Source: Kitasatospora azatica KCTC 9699 (lineage in GTDB: Bacteria; Actinomycetota; Actinomycetes; Streptomycetales; Streptomycetaceae). From it: a stretch of DNA of 64,000 nt. Shown here piece after piece: positions 6,684 to 14,690 of the stretch (positions within the stretch are counted from its first letter, which is position 1; the number at the start of each line of letters is the position of its first letter). Under the pieces are notes generated by a model. It worked only from the letters and a program-made list of their open reading frames with translations, did no database searches and was not told the DNA's origin. The DNA lies in contig NZ_JQMO01000003.1 of the NCBI RefSeq assembly GCF_000744785.1, positions 3,100,001 through 3,164,000 on the forward strand, read 5' to 3'. Made by a program: the position numbers and the translations under genes.

Positions 6684-7628
6684 TTATCGGGGCTGCGGGG
6701 TCAGGGTCAGCAGGGTGGCTTCCGGCGGGCAGGCGAAGCGGACGGGGGTGTAGCGGTTGGTGCCGCAGCCGGCCGAGACGTGCAGGTAGGACTGCTTGCC
6801 GCCGGCCCGGTGGGTGGAGAGGCCCTTGACCCGCTTGGCGTCGAGGTCGCAGTTGGTGACCAGGGCGCCGTAGAAGGGGATGCAGAGCTGGCCGCCGTGC
6901 GTGTGGCCGGCCAGGACCAGCGGATAGCCGTCGGCGGTGAAGGCGTCCAGGCTGCGCAGGTAGGGGGCGTGCACCACGCCGATCGACAGGTCGGAGTCGG
7001 CGGACGGGCCGCCGGCCACCGCGGCGTAGCGGTCCCGGCGGATGTGCGGGTCGTCCACGCCGGTGAACTCGATGTCCAAGCCGGCCAGGGCGAGGCGGCC
7101 GCGGGCGTTGGTCAGGTCCAGCCAGCCGGCTGCGTCGAAGCCGTCGCGCAGCTTCTCCCACGGGTTGTGGACGGCGCCGGTGATGCCGGACCTACCGCTG
7201 CCGTCGGCGTTGTTGAGGCCGTGGTTTCCGCTGCTCAGGGCCTTGAGGTAGCGGGTCGGGCTCTTCCGCGCGGGGCCGTAGTAGTCGTTCGATCCGAAGA
7301 CGTACACGCCGGGGAACTCCATCAGCGGCCCGAGCGCGTCCAGCGTGGCGGGCACGCCGAGCGGGTCGGAGAGGTTGTCGCCGGTGTTGACCACCAGGTC
7401 GGGCCGCAGCCCGGCCAGACTCCGCAGCCACCGCTGCTTCTTGCGCTGCCCGGTCACCATGTGGATGTCCGAGACCTGCAGGACCCGCAGTGGCTTGGCC
7501 CCGCGCGGCAGTACCGGGACCTCCACCCGGCGAAGCCGGAACGAGCGGACCTCGTATCCGGCGGAGTAGGCGAGACCGGCGGCGCCGGTGGCGGCGATGG
7601 CGAGCGGGACGGAGTACAGCTTTCGCAT
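6684..7628 (-). CDS. Metallophosphoesterase (calcineurin-like)
   Basis: A 314-residue protein with an N-terminal hydrophobic segment (about 5-25) that anchors or exports it. The two-metal phosphoesterase motifs appear in order: VSDIHM (about 52-57), NTGDNLSD (about 81-88), GSNDYYGP (the GN[HD] motif, about 112-119), VVHAPYL and the final GHTHGGQ (about 242-248). Related proteins such as YkuE act on phosphodiester or phospholipid head groups at the membrane; the substrate here is unknown. The N of GNH is present as SND, which is usual in this subfamily. It lies divergent from the YqeY gene. Confidence 0.9.
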   Translation of the reverse strand: MRKLYSVPLAIAATGAAGLAYSAGYEVRSFRLRRVEVPVLPRGAKPLRVLQVSDIHMVTGQRKKQRWLRSLAGLRPDLVVNTGDNLSDPLGVPATLDALGPLMEFPGVYVFGSNDYYGPARKSPTRYLKALSSGNHGLNNADGSGRSGITGAVHNPWEKLRDGFDAAGWLDLTNARGRLALAGLDIEFTGVDDPHIRRDRYAAVAGGPSADSDLSIGVVHAPYLRSLDAFTADGYPLVLAGHTHGGQLCIPFYGALVTNCDLDAKRVKGLSTHRAGGKQSYLHVSAGCGTNRYTPVRFACPPEATLLTLTPQPR

Positions 7629-7800
7629 CGGTCCATGGTGGCAGACCCGCCCCGCCCGGGTGAACCGGGTGGTCCTCCAGCCGTCTGACGGCCAGTCGGG
7701 CGGGCCGGACAGCGTTCAGTCGGCCGTTCGGGGAGCCCCGGTGTGGTGAGCTGCGGGAAAACCGGGCGCGGCAAAGCGTCCCAGATGTGAGGATTGGCCC

Positions 7801-8256
7801 ATGACAACGCTCAAGGAGCGGCTGCGGGAGGACCTGACGGCCGCGATCAAGGCCCGGGACGAGCTGCGCTCGTCCACGCTTCGACTGACGCTGGCCGCCG
7901 TGTCCGCGGCCGAGGTGGCCGGTAAGGCGAAGCGGGAGCTCTCCAACGACGAGATGCAGCAGGTGGTGCAGGGCGAGGCGAAGAAGCGGCGGGACGCCGC
8001 GGACGCCTTCGCCAAGGCCGGTCGCGCCGAGCAGGCCGAGCGGGAGCTGGCCGAGGGCGGGGTGCTGGCCGAGTACCTGCCTCAGCAGCTCAGCGACGAG
8101 GAGCTGGCGGCGATCGTCGCCGCCGCGGTCACCGAGAGCGGGGCGAGCGGGCCGCAGGGGATGGGCGCCGTGATGAAGCTGGTCCGGCCGAAGGTCGAGG
8201 GCGTGGCCGAGGGCGGCCGGGTCGCCGCCGCGGTGAAGGCCGCACTCGCGAAGTAG
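7801..8256 (+). CDS. GatB/YqeY domain-containing protein
   Basis: A 151-residue, mostly helical protein of the YqeY family, which resembles the C-terminal tRNA-binding tail of the GatB amidotransferase subunit. Typical features are LKERLREDLTAAIKARD at the start, the central EAKKRRDAADAFAKAGR and the YLPQQLSDEEL motif near residue 93. Stand-alone YqeY proteins are widespread and their function is not settled. The gene is convergent with the penicillin-binding protein gene and shares a long hairpin terminator with it. Confidence 0.92.
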   Translation: MTTLKERLREDLTAAIKARDELRSSTLRLTLAAVSAAEVAGKAKRELSNDEMQQVVQGEAKKRRDAADAFAKAGRAEQAERELAEGGVLAEYLPQQLSDEELAAIVAAAVTESGASGPQGMGAVMKLVRPKVEGVAEGGRVAAAVKAALAK

Positions 8257-8320
8257 GCAGCCGAGCGGCAGTGATCGAGCGCCACCAATAGAGCCAGCAC
8301 AATAGAGCCGGTAACAAGGC

Positions 8321-8366
8321 GGAGCGCCCGGTGTCCCTGGACGGATCCAGGGACACCGGGCGCTCC
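8321..8366. terminator. Bidirectional terminator between YqeY and PBP genes
   Basis: Perfect 20-bp stem (8321-8340 with 8347-8366) and a 6-nt loop between convergent genes. It has no U-run, as is common in streptomycetes. Confidence 0.85.
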
Positions 8367-8391
8367 GCTGTCAGGCGGCGGTGCCGCGACC

Positions 8392-10680
8392 TCAGTGGTG
8401 TCCGGGCCGGGGCGGCTTGCTGGTGGTGCCACCGGGGCCGCCGATCACGCCGGGCGGCAGACTGAACGGGTCGGTCGGGGGCGGGTTCGGGGTGGTGGCG
8501 CCCGCGTTGGTGGCCTGCGGGCTGTTCGGGTCGGAGGGGTTGTTCGGGTCCGGCGACGGGGTCGGCGCCGGTGCGGCGGGCAGCGGGACCACCTGGAAGG
8601 TGGATGCCGGACTGCCGGCGACGGCGGCGCTCATCGCCTCCTGCCAGATCGGGCCGGGCCCGGTGGCGCCGTACACACCGTTGTCGGCGTAGAAGGAGCG
8701 ACCGCCGATCTTGATGTTGCGGTCCATCGGGACGTTGCCCTCGGGGCCGCCGAGCCAGACCACGCCGACCAGCTCGGGGGTGTAGCCGTCGAACCAGGCA
8801 GCCTGGCGCTTGTCGGCGGTACCGGTCTTGCCGGCGATCATGCGGCCGTCGTCCAGGCTCAGCGCGGCACCGGTGCCGCCCTTCTCGGTCACGCCCTTGA
8901 GCAGGGTGTTGATGCTGTCGGCGGTGTTCTGCTGGATCACCTGGTTGCAGTTGGCCTGCGGGACCGGCAGCTTCTTGCCCTCGATGTTGACCACGGAGCT
9001 GATCGCGACCGGGTCGCAGTGGATGCCGCGCGAGGCGAAGGTGGCGTACACCCCGGCCATGTCGAGCGGGCTCATCTCCTCGGTGCCCAGCGCGATGGCC
9101 GGGACCTCGCGCAGCGCCGCACCGCTGGCCATGGACTTGATGCCGAGCTTGTTGGCCATCTGCTTGACCGCGCAGATGCCGATCTCCTGCTCCATCTGGA
9201 TGAAGTAGGTGTTGATCGACCGGGCCATCGCCTCGGGCATCTGGAACGGGCCCTTCTCGTCAGGGCTGTCGTTCGGGATGACGTCCTTGGCGCGGTTCTT
9301 GTAGGGGCCGCCGCAGGTGCTCATGTCCGGGTACGGCATCGAGGCCGGTGACGGGTAGCTCTGGCTGAGGTCCTTGCCACCCTCGATCGCGGCTGCGGCC
9401 ACGATCGCCTTGAAGGTGGACCCGGGCTGGAAGCCGTTGCCGCCGCCCATCGCGGCGTCCACGTTGAGGTTGACCACGGTCTGGTGCTTGGTGTTGTCCA
9501 GGCCGTAGGGCCGGGTCTGGGCCATCGCCAGGATCTGGCCGGTACCGGGCTGGACCATGGTCATCGCGGCCGAGACGGTGTCGGTGACGTAGACCTTGGT
9601 GGTGACCGCCTTGTAGGCGGCCGCCTGCTTGTCCGGGTCGATGGTGGTGTAGATCTTCAGGCCGCCCTGGGTCCAGAGCTTGTTGCGCTCCTGGGCCGAG
9701 GCGCCGAAGGCCGGGTCGCTGAGCACCACCTTGCGCACGTAGTCGCAGAAGAAGCCCTCGCCGTTGCCGGCGGTGATGCAGCCGTTCTGCGGCTCGTGGT
9801 AGTGCAGGTCGAGCTGGGTGGCCTTCGCGTCCTTCGCCTGCTGGGCCGTGATGTGCTTGGCCTCGAGCATCTTGTCGATCACGGTGTCGCGGCGGGTCTG
9901 CGCGGCTTTCGGATGCGCTATCGGGTCATAGGCGGTCGGGTTCTGCACCAGCCCGGCGAGCGTCGCCGCCTCGGGGATGGTGAGGTCCTTGTTGCTCTTG
10001 CCGAAGTAGCGCTGCGAGGCCGCCTCGATGCCGTACGCCTGGTGCCCGAAGAAGGTGATGTTCAGGTAGTTGGTGAGGATCTGGTCCTTGGACAGCTCCT
10101 CCTCCAGCTTGATGGCGTACTTGAGCTCCTTGATCTTGCGGCCCAGGCTCTTCTTGGTGGCTTCGGTGTAGGCCGCCTGGTCGTCGCCGGCCTCCTCGAC
10201 GAGGACGTTCTTCACGTACTGCTGGGTCAGCGTGGAGGCACCCTGGGACGCGGCGTCGGAGGCGGCGTTCTTGCCGATCGCGCGCAGCACGCCCTTGGGG
10301 TCGATCGCTCCGTGCTGGTAGAAGCGGTTGTCCTCGATGTCGACCTGGGCCTGGCGGGTCAGCAGCGACATCTGATCCTGGGTCAGGATCGTGCGGTCGC
10401 GGGCGTAGACCTTGGCGATCTGGTTGTTCTTGGCGTCGTAGATGTAGGACGCCTGGGAGAGGGTCGGCGTCTTGAAGTCGTCCGGGATGTTGTCGAAACT
10501 TTCGACGCCGTTCTTGGCCCCGAGGCCGATCGCACCGACGGCGGGCAGGGCCAGGCCGGCCAACAGCACGCCGGAGAGGATGCTGACGCCCAGGAAGGTC
10601 ACCCCGTGGCCGGCCAGCTCCAAGGGGGAGGTGCGCCGTCGGCGGGAGCGCTGGGCTGCGGATGAGCGCTTCGAAGCCAT
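8392..10680 (-). CDS. Class A penicillin-binding protein (glycosyltransferase/transpeptidase)
   Basis: A 762-residue bifunctional peptidoglycan synthase. A basic cytoplasmic tail and one membrane helix (about 27-52) precede a GT51 domain with IEDNRFYQHG (catalytic E116) and QGASTLTQQ (146-154). The transpeptidase domain has STFK (nucleophile S421), SIN (488-490) and KTGTA (618-622). The last ~80 residues are Pro/Ser/Asn rich. I start at ATG 10680, whose product begins MASKRSS; an in-frame ATG 33 nt upstream is possible, and neither has a strong ribosome site. The gene is divergent from wblA, an arrangement I recall as conserved in Streptomyces. Confidence 0.93.
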   Translation of the reverse strand: MASKRSSAAQRSRRRRTSPLELAGHGVTFLGVSILSGVLLAGLALPAVGAIGLGAKNGVESFDNIPDDFKTPTLSQASYIYDAKNNQIAKVYARDRTILTQDQMSLLTRQAQVDIEDNRFYQHGAIDPKGVLRAIGKNAASDAASQGASTLTQQYVKNVLVEEAGDDQAAYTEATKKSLGRKIKELKYAIKLEEELSKDQILTNYLNITFFGHQAYGIEAASQRYFGKSNKDLTIPEAATLAGLVQNPTAYDPIAHPKAAQTRRDTVIDKMLEAKHITAQQAKDAKATQLDLHYHEPQNGCITAGNGEGFFCDYVRKVVLSDPAFGASAQERNKLWTQGGLKIYTTIDPDKQAAAYKAVTTKVYVTDTVSAAMTMVQPGTGQILAMAQTRPYGLDNTKHQTVVNLNVDAAMGGGNGFQPGSTFKAIVAAAAIEGGKDLSQSYPSPASMPYPDMSTCGGPYKNRAKDVIPNDSPDEKGPFQMPEAMARSINTYFIQMEQEIGICAVKQMANKLGIKSMASGAALREVPAIALGTEEMSPLDMAGVYATFASRGIHCDPVAISSVVNIEGKKLPVPQANCNQVIQQNTADSINTLLKGVTEKGGTGAALSLDDGRMIAGKTGTADKRQAAWFDGYTPELVGVVWLGGPEGNVPMDRNIKIGGRSFYADNGVYGATGPGPIWQEAMSAAVAGSPASTFQVVPLPAAPAPTPSPDPNNPSDPNSPQATNAGATTPNPPPTDPFSLPPGVIGGPGGTTSKPPRPGHH

Positions 10681-10930
10681 AGGGAGGACTCTACGTTGCC
10701 GATTCCGGCCCATGAGGGCAGGTGTTCGCCTACGCTTGTCACAGGCTTGTGACAGCTTCGCTCTGTGCAGTCGCAAACACTCCTGTGAGTGTTGAGAGTT
10801 GTCCGGTTTGACGGGGTATGGGGCAGCTGGTGCGGCCGTTCTCCATCGCCACCGGCGCCTGCGCCGGGGGTCGCTGTGGCGCTGCGTGACGAAAGGGGCG
10901 ATCGGGGCGTCCGCAAGGCCCACGACCTGC

Positions 10931-10950
10931 GATCACTCCAACGAGTGATC
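10931..10950. promoter_or_regulatory. Perfect palindrome in the wblA upstream region
   Basis: GATCACTC-CAAC-GAGTGATC is an uninterrupted 8-bp inverted repeat about 155 nt before the wblA start. The half-sites TCACTC and GAGTGA fit the BldD half-site pattern TNACNC/GNGTNA, but the 4-nt gap is wider than in the published consensus. The rest of the 10681-11103 gap holds promoters I cannot place. Confidence 0.45.
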
Positions 10951-11039
10951 TGACCGGCACCCATAGTCCAATCGGGTCATTCGAGATTGGACCCGAAGGG
11001 GCTGTTGCGTCCCGCCAATCTTCCGTAACGTCCTCAACT

Positions 11040-11063
11040 GGCAACGGTGAATATGCCGTTGCC
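11040..11063. promoter_or_regulatory. Inverted repeat in the wblA leader
   Basis: GGCAACGG-TGAATATG-CCGTTGCC, a perfect 8-bp inverted repeat 41 nt before the wblA start. It may be an operator or an mRNA hairpin. Confidence 0.4.
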
Positions 11064-11103
11064 GCCGTGGGGGAGCCTCGATTCGGGAGAGGACGGCGCC
11101 GGC

Positions 11104-11427
11104 ATGGGCTGGGTAGATGACTGGAGTGCGCAGGCTGCCTGCCGCACGACTGATCCGGACGAACTGTTCGTCCAGGGGGCGGCGCAGAACCGGGCAAAGG
11201 CGGTGTGCAGCGGGTGTCCCGTACGCACCGAATGCCTGGCTGACGCGCTGGACAACCGCGTGGAATTCGGGGTCTGGGGCGGGATGACCGAGCGGGAGCG
11301 CAGGGCGCTGCTGCGCCGCCGCCCGACGGTGATCTCCTGGCGTCGGCTGCTGGAGACCGCTCGGACGGAGTACGAGGAGTCGCTCGCCACCGGCGTGATC
11401 CTTTCGGACTACGCGCAGGCGGGCTGA
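11104..11427 (+). CDS. wblA: WhiB-like regulator WblA
   Basis: A 107-residue WhiB-family protein. The four cysteines for a [4Fe-4S] cluster are C13, C35, C38 and C44 (C-x21-C-x2-C-x5-C), followed by the GVWGG turn (56-60) and the basic RRALLRRRP DNA-binding tail. The start MGWVDDWSAQAACRTT corresponds to S. coelicolor WblA as I remember it; an upstream in-frame ATG is less likely because GGGAGAGG lies before ATG 11104. WblA is a pleiotropic developmental regulator that represses antibiotic production and is needed for sporulation. The C-terminal tail (VILSDYAQAG) differs from the coelicolor form. Confidence 0.95.
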   Translation: MGWVDDWSAQAACRTTDPDELFVQGAAQNRAKAVCSGCPVRTECLADALDNRVEFGVWGGMTERERRALLRRRPTVISWRRLLETARTEYEESLATGVILSDYAQAG

Positions 11428-11484
11428 CCGGGCGGCCCCAGATCGTCGGGGTCGCCCCACGCGGCACTCGGGCCAGCCTCGCGC

Positions 11485-11537
11485 GTCGCTCCGGACTCGC
11501 AGGTCACTCTGGACTCGCTCGTCACTCGTGCCCGCTC
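11485..11537. repeat. Degenerate ~18-bp tandem repeat after wblA
   Basis: Three imperfect units beginning GTCGCTC, GTCACTC and GTCACTC (11485, 11503, 11521), with CGGACTCGC or TGGACTCGC in the first two. The array fills the convergent gap between wblA and the ATPase gene. Confidence 0.5.
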
Positions 11538-11538
11538 G

Positions 11539-12741
11539 TCAGTCCGCCTCGCCATGTCCGTCGGCGAGCTGACGGCCGATCAGTCGCAGCCCGTCCAGAT
11601 CGTGTACATCTCCGGCCAAAGCGGGCACTTCGACCATCGGCACATCGGGATAGACCGAGACGAACCGGTCCCTGGTGCGCCGCTCGCGGCCCATCACCTC
11701 CACCCGCTCGGCGTGCAGCCTCAGCAGCCCGGCAGCCAGCGCCTCCGCCTCGGCCTGCCGTGGCTCGTGCTCCGTGCCGTTCTCCTCCAGCAACTGGGCC
11801 GCGGCCTGGGCCCGCTCGGCGGTGAGCTGCGGTGCCCCGGTCCAGTGCACCCGGTTCAGCACCAGGCCGGCCAGCGGCATCTCGTCGGCGGCCAGCCGGT
11901 CCACGAAGTACGCGGCCTCGCGCAGCGCGTCCCGCTCCGGCGCGGCGACCACCAGGAAGGCCGTGCCCTCCGCCTTGAGCAGTTGGTAGGTGCTCTCGGC
12001 CCGCTCCCGGAAGCCGCCGAACATCGAGTCCATCGCGGCCACGAAGGTCTGCAGGTCGGTGAGGAGCTGGGCGCCGAAGATCCGGCCCAGCGTGCCGGTG
12101 AGCAGGCCCATCCCGACGTTGAGGAACTTCATCGCGCTGCGCCCGCCGACCTTGGCCGGGGTCATCAGCACCCGGATGATCTTCCCGTCCAGGAAGGAGC
12201 CCAGCCGACTGGGCGCGTCCAGGAAGTCCAGCGCCGAGCGCGAGGGCGGGGTGTCGACCACGATCAGGTCCCAGCTGCCGGTGGCGCGCAGCTGGCCGAG
12301 CTTCTCCATCGCCATGTACTCCTGGGTGCCGGCGAACCCGGCCGAGAGCGACTGGTAGAAGGGGTTCTCCAGGATCGCCCGGGCCCGCTCGGGGTCCGCA
12401 TGGGCCAGCACGACCTCGTCGAAGGTCCGCTTCATGTCCAGCATCATGGCGTGCAGTTCGCCCGGGCCGTCCGGACCGGCCGCCCCCTTGACCGGGCGGG
12501 GGGTGTTGTCCAGCTCGGTCAGGCCCATCGACTGGGCCAGCCGGCGGGCCGGGTCGATGGTCAGCACCACGGTGCGGCGCCCGCGCTCGGCCGCCCGCAG
12601 GCCGATCGCGGCGGCGGTGGTGGTCTTGCCGACCCCGCCCGAGCCGCAGCAGACGATGATCCGGGTGGCCGGGTCGTCGATCAGCCGGTCGACGTCCAGC
12701 CCTGCGGGCTCGGTGCCGGGCTGCTCATCTCGCTGGCTCAT
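11539..12741 (-). CDS. ArsA/GET3-like anion-transporting ATPase (second of pair)
   Basis: A 400-residue P-loop ATPase of the ArsA/GET3 (SIMIBI) class. Residues about 31-40 read CGSGGVGKTT, the deviant Walker A motif; TIDPARRLAQSMGL (about 60-73) is the switch I-like region and DLIVVDTPPSRSALDFLD the Walker B/switch II segment. The ATG overlaps the stop of the upstream ATPase gene (ATGA), so the two probably form a heteromeric pair made from one transcript. From memory, the pair beside wblA is conserved in Streptomyces. The client is unknown; arsenite efflux is unlikely without ars genes nearby. Confidence 0.9.
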   Translation of the reverse strand: MSQRDEQPGTEPAGLDVDRLIDDPATRIIVCCGSGGVGKTTTAAAIGLRAAERGRRTVVLTIDPARRLAQSMGLTELDNTPRPVKGAAGPDGPGELHAMMLDMKRTFDEVVLAHADPERARAILENPFYQSLSAGFAGTQEYMAMEKLGQLRATGSWDLIVVDTPPSRSALDFLDAPSRLGSFLDGKIIRVLMTPAKVGGRSAMKFLNVGMGLLTGTLGRIFGAQLLTDLQTFVAAMDSMFGGFRERAESTYQLLKAEGTAFLVVAAPERDALREAAYFVDRLAADEMPLAGLVLNRVHWTGAPQLTAERAQAAAQLLEENGTEHEPRQAEAEALAAGLLRLHAERVEVMGRERRTRDRFVSVYPDVPMVEVPALAGDVHDLDGLRLIGRQLADGHGEAD

Positions 12742-13793
12742 GCCGCCCCCTGTCGCTTCAGTTCGGCAGCCAGCCGGTACAGGCCGCCGAGGTCAACGCC
12801 CCCGCTGAGCAGCGGAAGCTCGTAGCCGGGCAGCTTCAGCCCGGCCAGGTCGGTCCGCTGCTCACGCTCCAGCGCGACCCGTTCGGCGTGCTCGCGGGCC
12901 TGCGCCAGCAGCGGATCGAGCAGCGGCTCCACCGCCGCCCGCCGGGTCGCCGCACTGCGCGAGCGCCCGCCGAGTCCGGCCTCCACCAGGGCGTGCGCCA
13001 CCTCCTCGCGGTGGTCGCCGTGCACCGCGGCCACGGCCGCCGCGTCCAGCACCGGCGGGCGCACCATGTTGACCAGTACCCCGCCGGTGGGCAGTCCGGC
13101 CGCGCGCAGCTCGGCGAAGCCGTCCACGGTCTCCTGCACCGGCATCTCCTCCAGCAGGGTGACCAGGTGCACCGCGGTCTCCGGGGACTTCAGCACCCCC
13201 ATCACCGCCTGGGCCTGACTGTGTATCGGGCCGAACCTGGCCAGGCCCGCCACCTCGGAGTTCACGTTGAGGAACCTGGTGAGCCGACCGGTCGGCGGCG
13301 CGTCCATCACCACCGCGTCGTACACCCGGCGCCCGTCCGGACCCTTGCGGCGGGCCGCCTCGCAGGCCTTGCCGGTCAGCAGCACATCGCGCACGCCGGG
13401 GGCGACGGTGGTGGCGAAGTCGACGAAGCCGACCTTCTGCAGCGCCTTCCCGGCCCGACCGAGCTTGTAGAACATGTCGAGGTACTCGAGCAGTGCCTGC
13501 TCGGTGTCGATGGCGAGCGCGAAGACCTCGCCGGTCCCGCCGCCGGTCCCGCCGCTCTTGGCGCCACCGGGCAGCCCCAGCTTGGCGGGCGAGACGGTGG
13601 CCACCTTGCGCTCCTCGTAGGGCAGCGCGGCGATCCCGAACAGCTCGGCGAGACCCTGACGGCCCTCCACCTCGATCAGCAGGGTGCGCCGGCCCTCGGC
13701 CGCCAGCGCCAGCGCCAGTGCCGCCGCCAGTGTGGTCTTGCCGGTGCCGCCCTTGCCGCTCACCACATGCAGCCGCACGCCCTCCCAGTCCAC
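12738..13793 (-). CDS. ArsA/GET3-like ATPase (first of pair)
   Basis: A 351-residue protein starting at GTG 13793 with a GGAGGCGG ribosome region. The N-terminus reads LHVVSGKGGTGKTTLAAALA with the GKGGTGKTT P-loop (about 13-21), then IEVEGRQGLAELFG and VVMDAPPTGRLTRFLN, the switch and Walker B segments of the ArsA family. It is shorter than its partner downstream and has a Gly-rich insert (about 76-90). The 4-nt overlap with the second ATPase indicates coupled translation. Substrate and membrane partner are unknown. Confidence 0.9.
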   Translation of the reverse strand: MDWEGVRLHVVSGKGGTGKTTLAAALALALAAEGRRTLLIEVEGRQGLAELFGIAALPYEERKVATVSPAKLGLPGGAKSGGTGGGTGEVFALAIDTEQALLEYLDMFYKLGRAGKALQKVGFVDFATTVAPGVRDVLLTGKACEAARRKGPDGRRVYDAVVMDAPPTGRLTRFLNVNSEVAGLARFGPIHSQAQAVMGVLKSPETAVHLVTLLEEMPVQETVDGFAELRAAGLPTGGVLVNMVRPPVLDAAAVAAVHGDHREEVAHALVEAGLGGRSRSAATRRAAVEPLLDPLLAQAREHAERVALEREQRTDLAGLKLPGYELPLLSGGVDLGGLYRLAAELKRQGAA

Positions 13794-13951
13794 GCTCCGC
13801 CTCCGTCCGCTCGCCGGTGCCCTCCTCGCGAGCGTAACCAGCGACCGCTGCGGATGCCGGGAGCATCCGACTGCCGACCCGGTCGGCGGCCCGGTTTGTG
13901 TCCCACCTCACATCGGACAGCCGTGCCCGCCGACCGTCTAGAGTCACCCCC

Positions 13952-14110
13952 ATGACCAAGTGGGAATACGTAACGGTGCCGCTGCTCGTGCACGCGACCA
14001 AGCAGATCCTGGACACCTGGGGCGAGGACGGCTGGGAGCTGGTCCAGGTGGTGCCCGGGCCGAACAACCCGGAGCAGCTGGTGGCCTACCTCAAGCGGGA
14101 GAAGAACTGA
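13952..14110 (+). CDS. DUF4177 small protein
   Basis: A 52-residue protein. The start MTKWEYVTVPLLVHATKQIL is preferred over an upstream in-frame start because it gives the full DUF4177 pattern (WEY..VP, then WGEDGWELVQVVPG). The domain is a small beta-alpha-beta fold of unknown function, common in actinobacteria. The stop overlaps the next start by one base (TGATG), so the RidA gene is translationally coupled. It is divergent from the ATPase pair. Confidence 0.88.
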   Translation: MTKWEYVTVPLLVHATKQILDTWGEDGWELVQVVPGPNNPEQLVAYLKREKN

Positions 14111-14574
14111 TGGGTGCCGTTGAGAGCCGGCTGGCCGAACTGGGCCTGACCCTGCCCGAGGTGGCCGCCCCGGTGGCCGCGTACGTCCCCGCTGTGCGCA
14201 ACGGCGACCAGGTGCTGACCTCCGGCCAGCTGCCGATGGTGAAGGGCAAGCTGGAGAACACCGGCAAGGTCGGCGCCGAGGTGACCGCCGAGGAGGCCAA
14301 GGCGCTGGCGCAGATCTGTGCGCTCAACGCGCTGGCCGCCGTGAAGTCCGTGATCGGTGACCTGGACAAGGTCGAGCAGGTGGTCAAGGTGGTCGGCTTC
14401 GTCGCTTCGGCCCCCGACTTCACCGGCCAGCCGGGTGTGGTGAACGGTGCCAGCGAGCTGCTCGGCCAGGTGCTCGGCGCCGCCGGGGTGCACGCCCGCA
14501 GCGCGGTCGGCGTGGCTGTGCTGCCGCTGGACGCGCCGGTCGAGGTGGAGATCCAGGTCCGGGTCCGGGACTGA
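14110..14574 (+). CDS. ridA: RidA-family protein
   Basis: A 154-residue RidA/YjgF/UK114-family protein that would deaminate reactive enamine/imine intermediates formed by PLP enzymes. The strand V.AVRNGDQVLTSGQLP near residue 30 and the helix AKALAQICALNALAAVKSV (about 66-84) are characteristic. The canonical C-terminal arginine motif (R..VGV..LP) appears as ARSAVGVAVLPLDAPVEVE, so the active-site Arg is likely present. It is coupled to the DUF4177 gene by a TGATG overlap. A 14-bp tandem repeat follows it. Confidence 0.9.
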   Translation: MGAVESRLAELGLTLPEVAAPVAAYVPAVRNGDQVLTSGQLPMVKGKLENTGKVGAEVTAEEAKALAQICALNALAAVKSVIGDLDKVEQVVKVVGFVASAPDFTGQPGVVNGASELLGQVLGAAGVHARSAVGVAVLPLDAPVEVEIQVRVRD

Positions 14575-14598
14575 CCTCGGGGACTGACCGCTTGTATG

Positions 14599-14654
14599 TG
14601 ATCGCCCGAGTGTGATCGCTCGGGCTTGATCGCCCGGCCTTGATCGGTTGGGCC
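14599..14654. repeat. 14-bp tandem repeat after ridA
   Basis: Four adjacent 14-bp units (14599, 14613, 14627, 14641), each starting TGATCG and continuing with variants of CCCGGCCT. They lie 25 nt after the ridA stop and before the NUDIX gene. Confidence 0.75.
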
Positions 14655-14690
14655 TTCTCAGCAGCGTGTCCGGGTGCATAGCATCCGGAC

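Noticed and set aside
11539..13793. Arsenic-resistance operon
   Set aside because: Both proteins are ArsA/GET3-like, but no arsenite permease, reductase or ArsR gene is nearby, and the pair is a core wblA neighbour.
14599..14654. Possible CRISPR or regulator-binding array
   Set aside because: Contiguous 14-bp degenerate units without spacers; treated as a simple tandem repeat.
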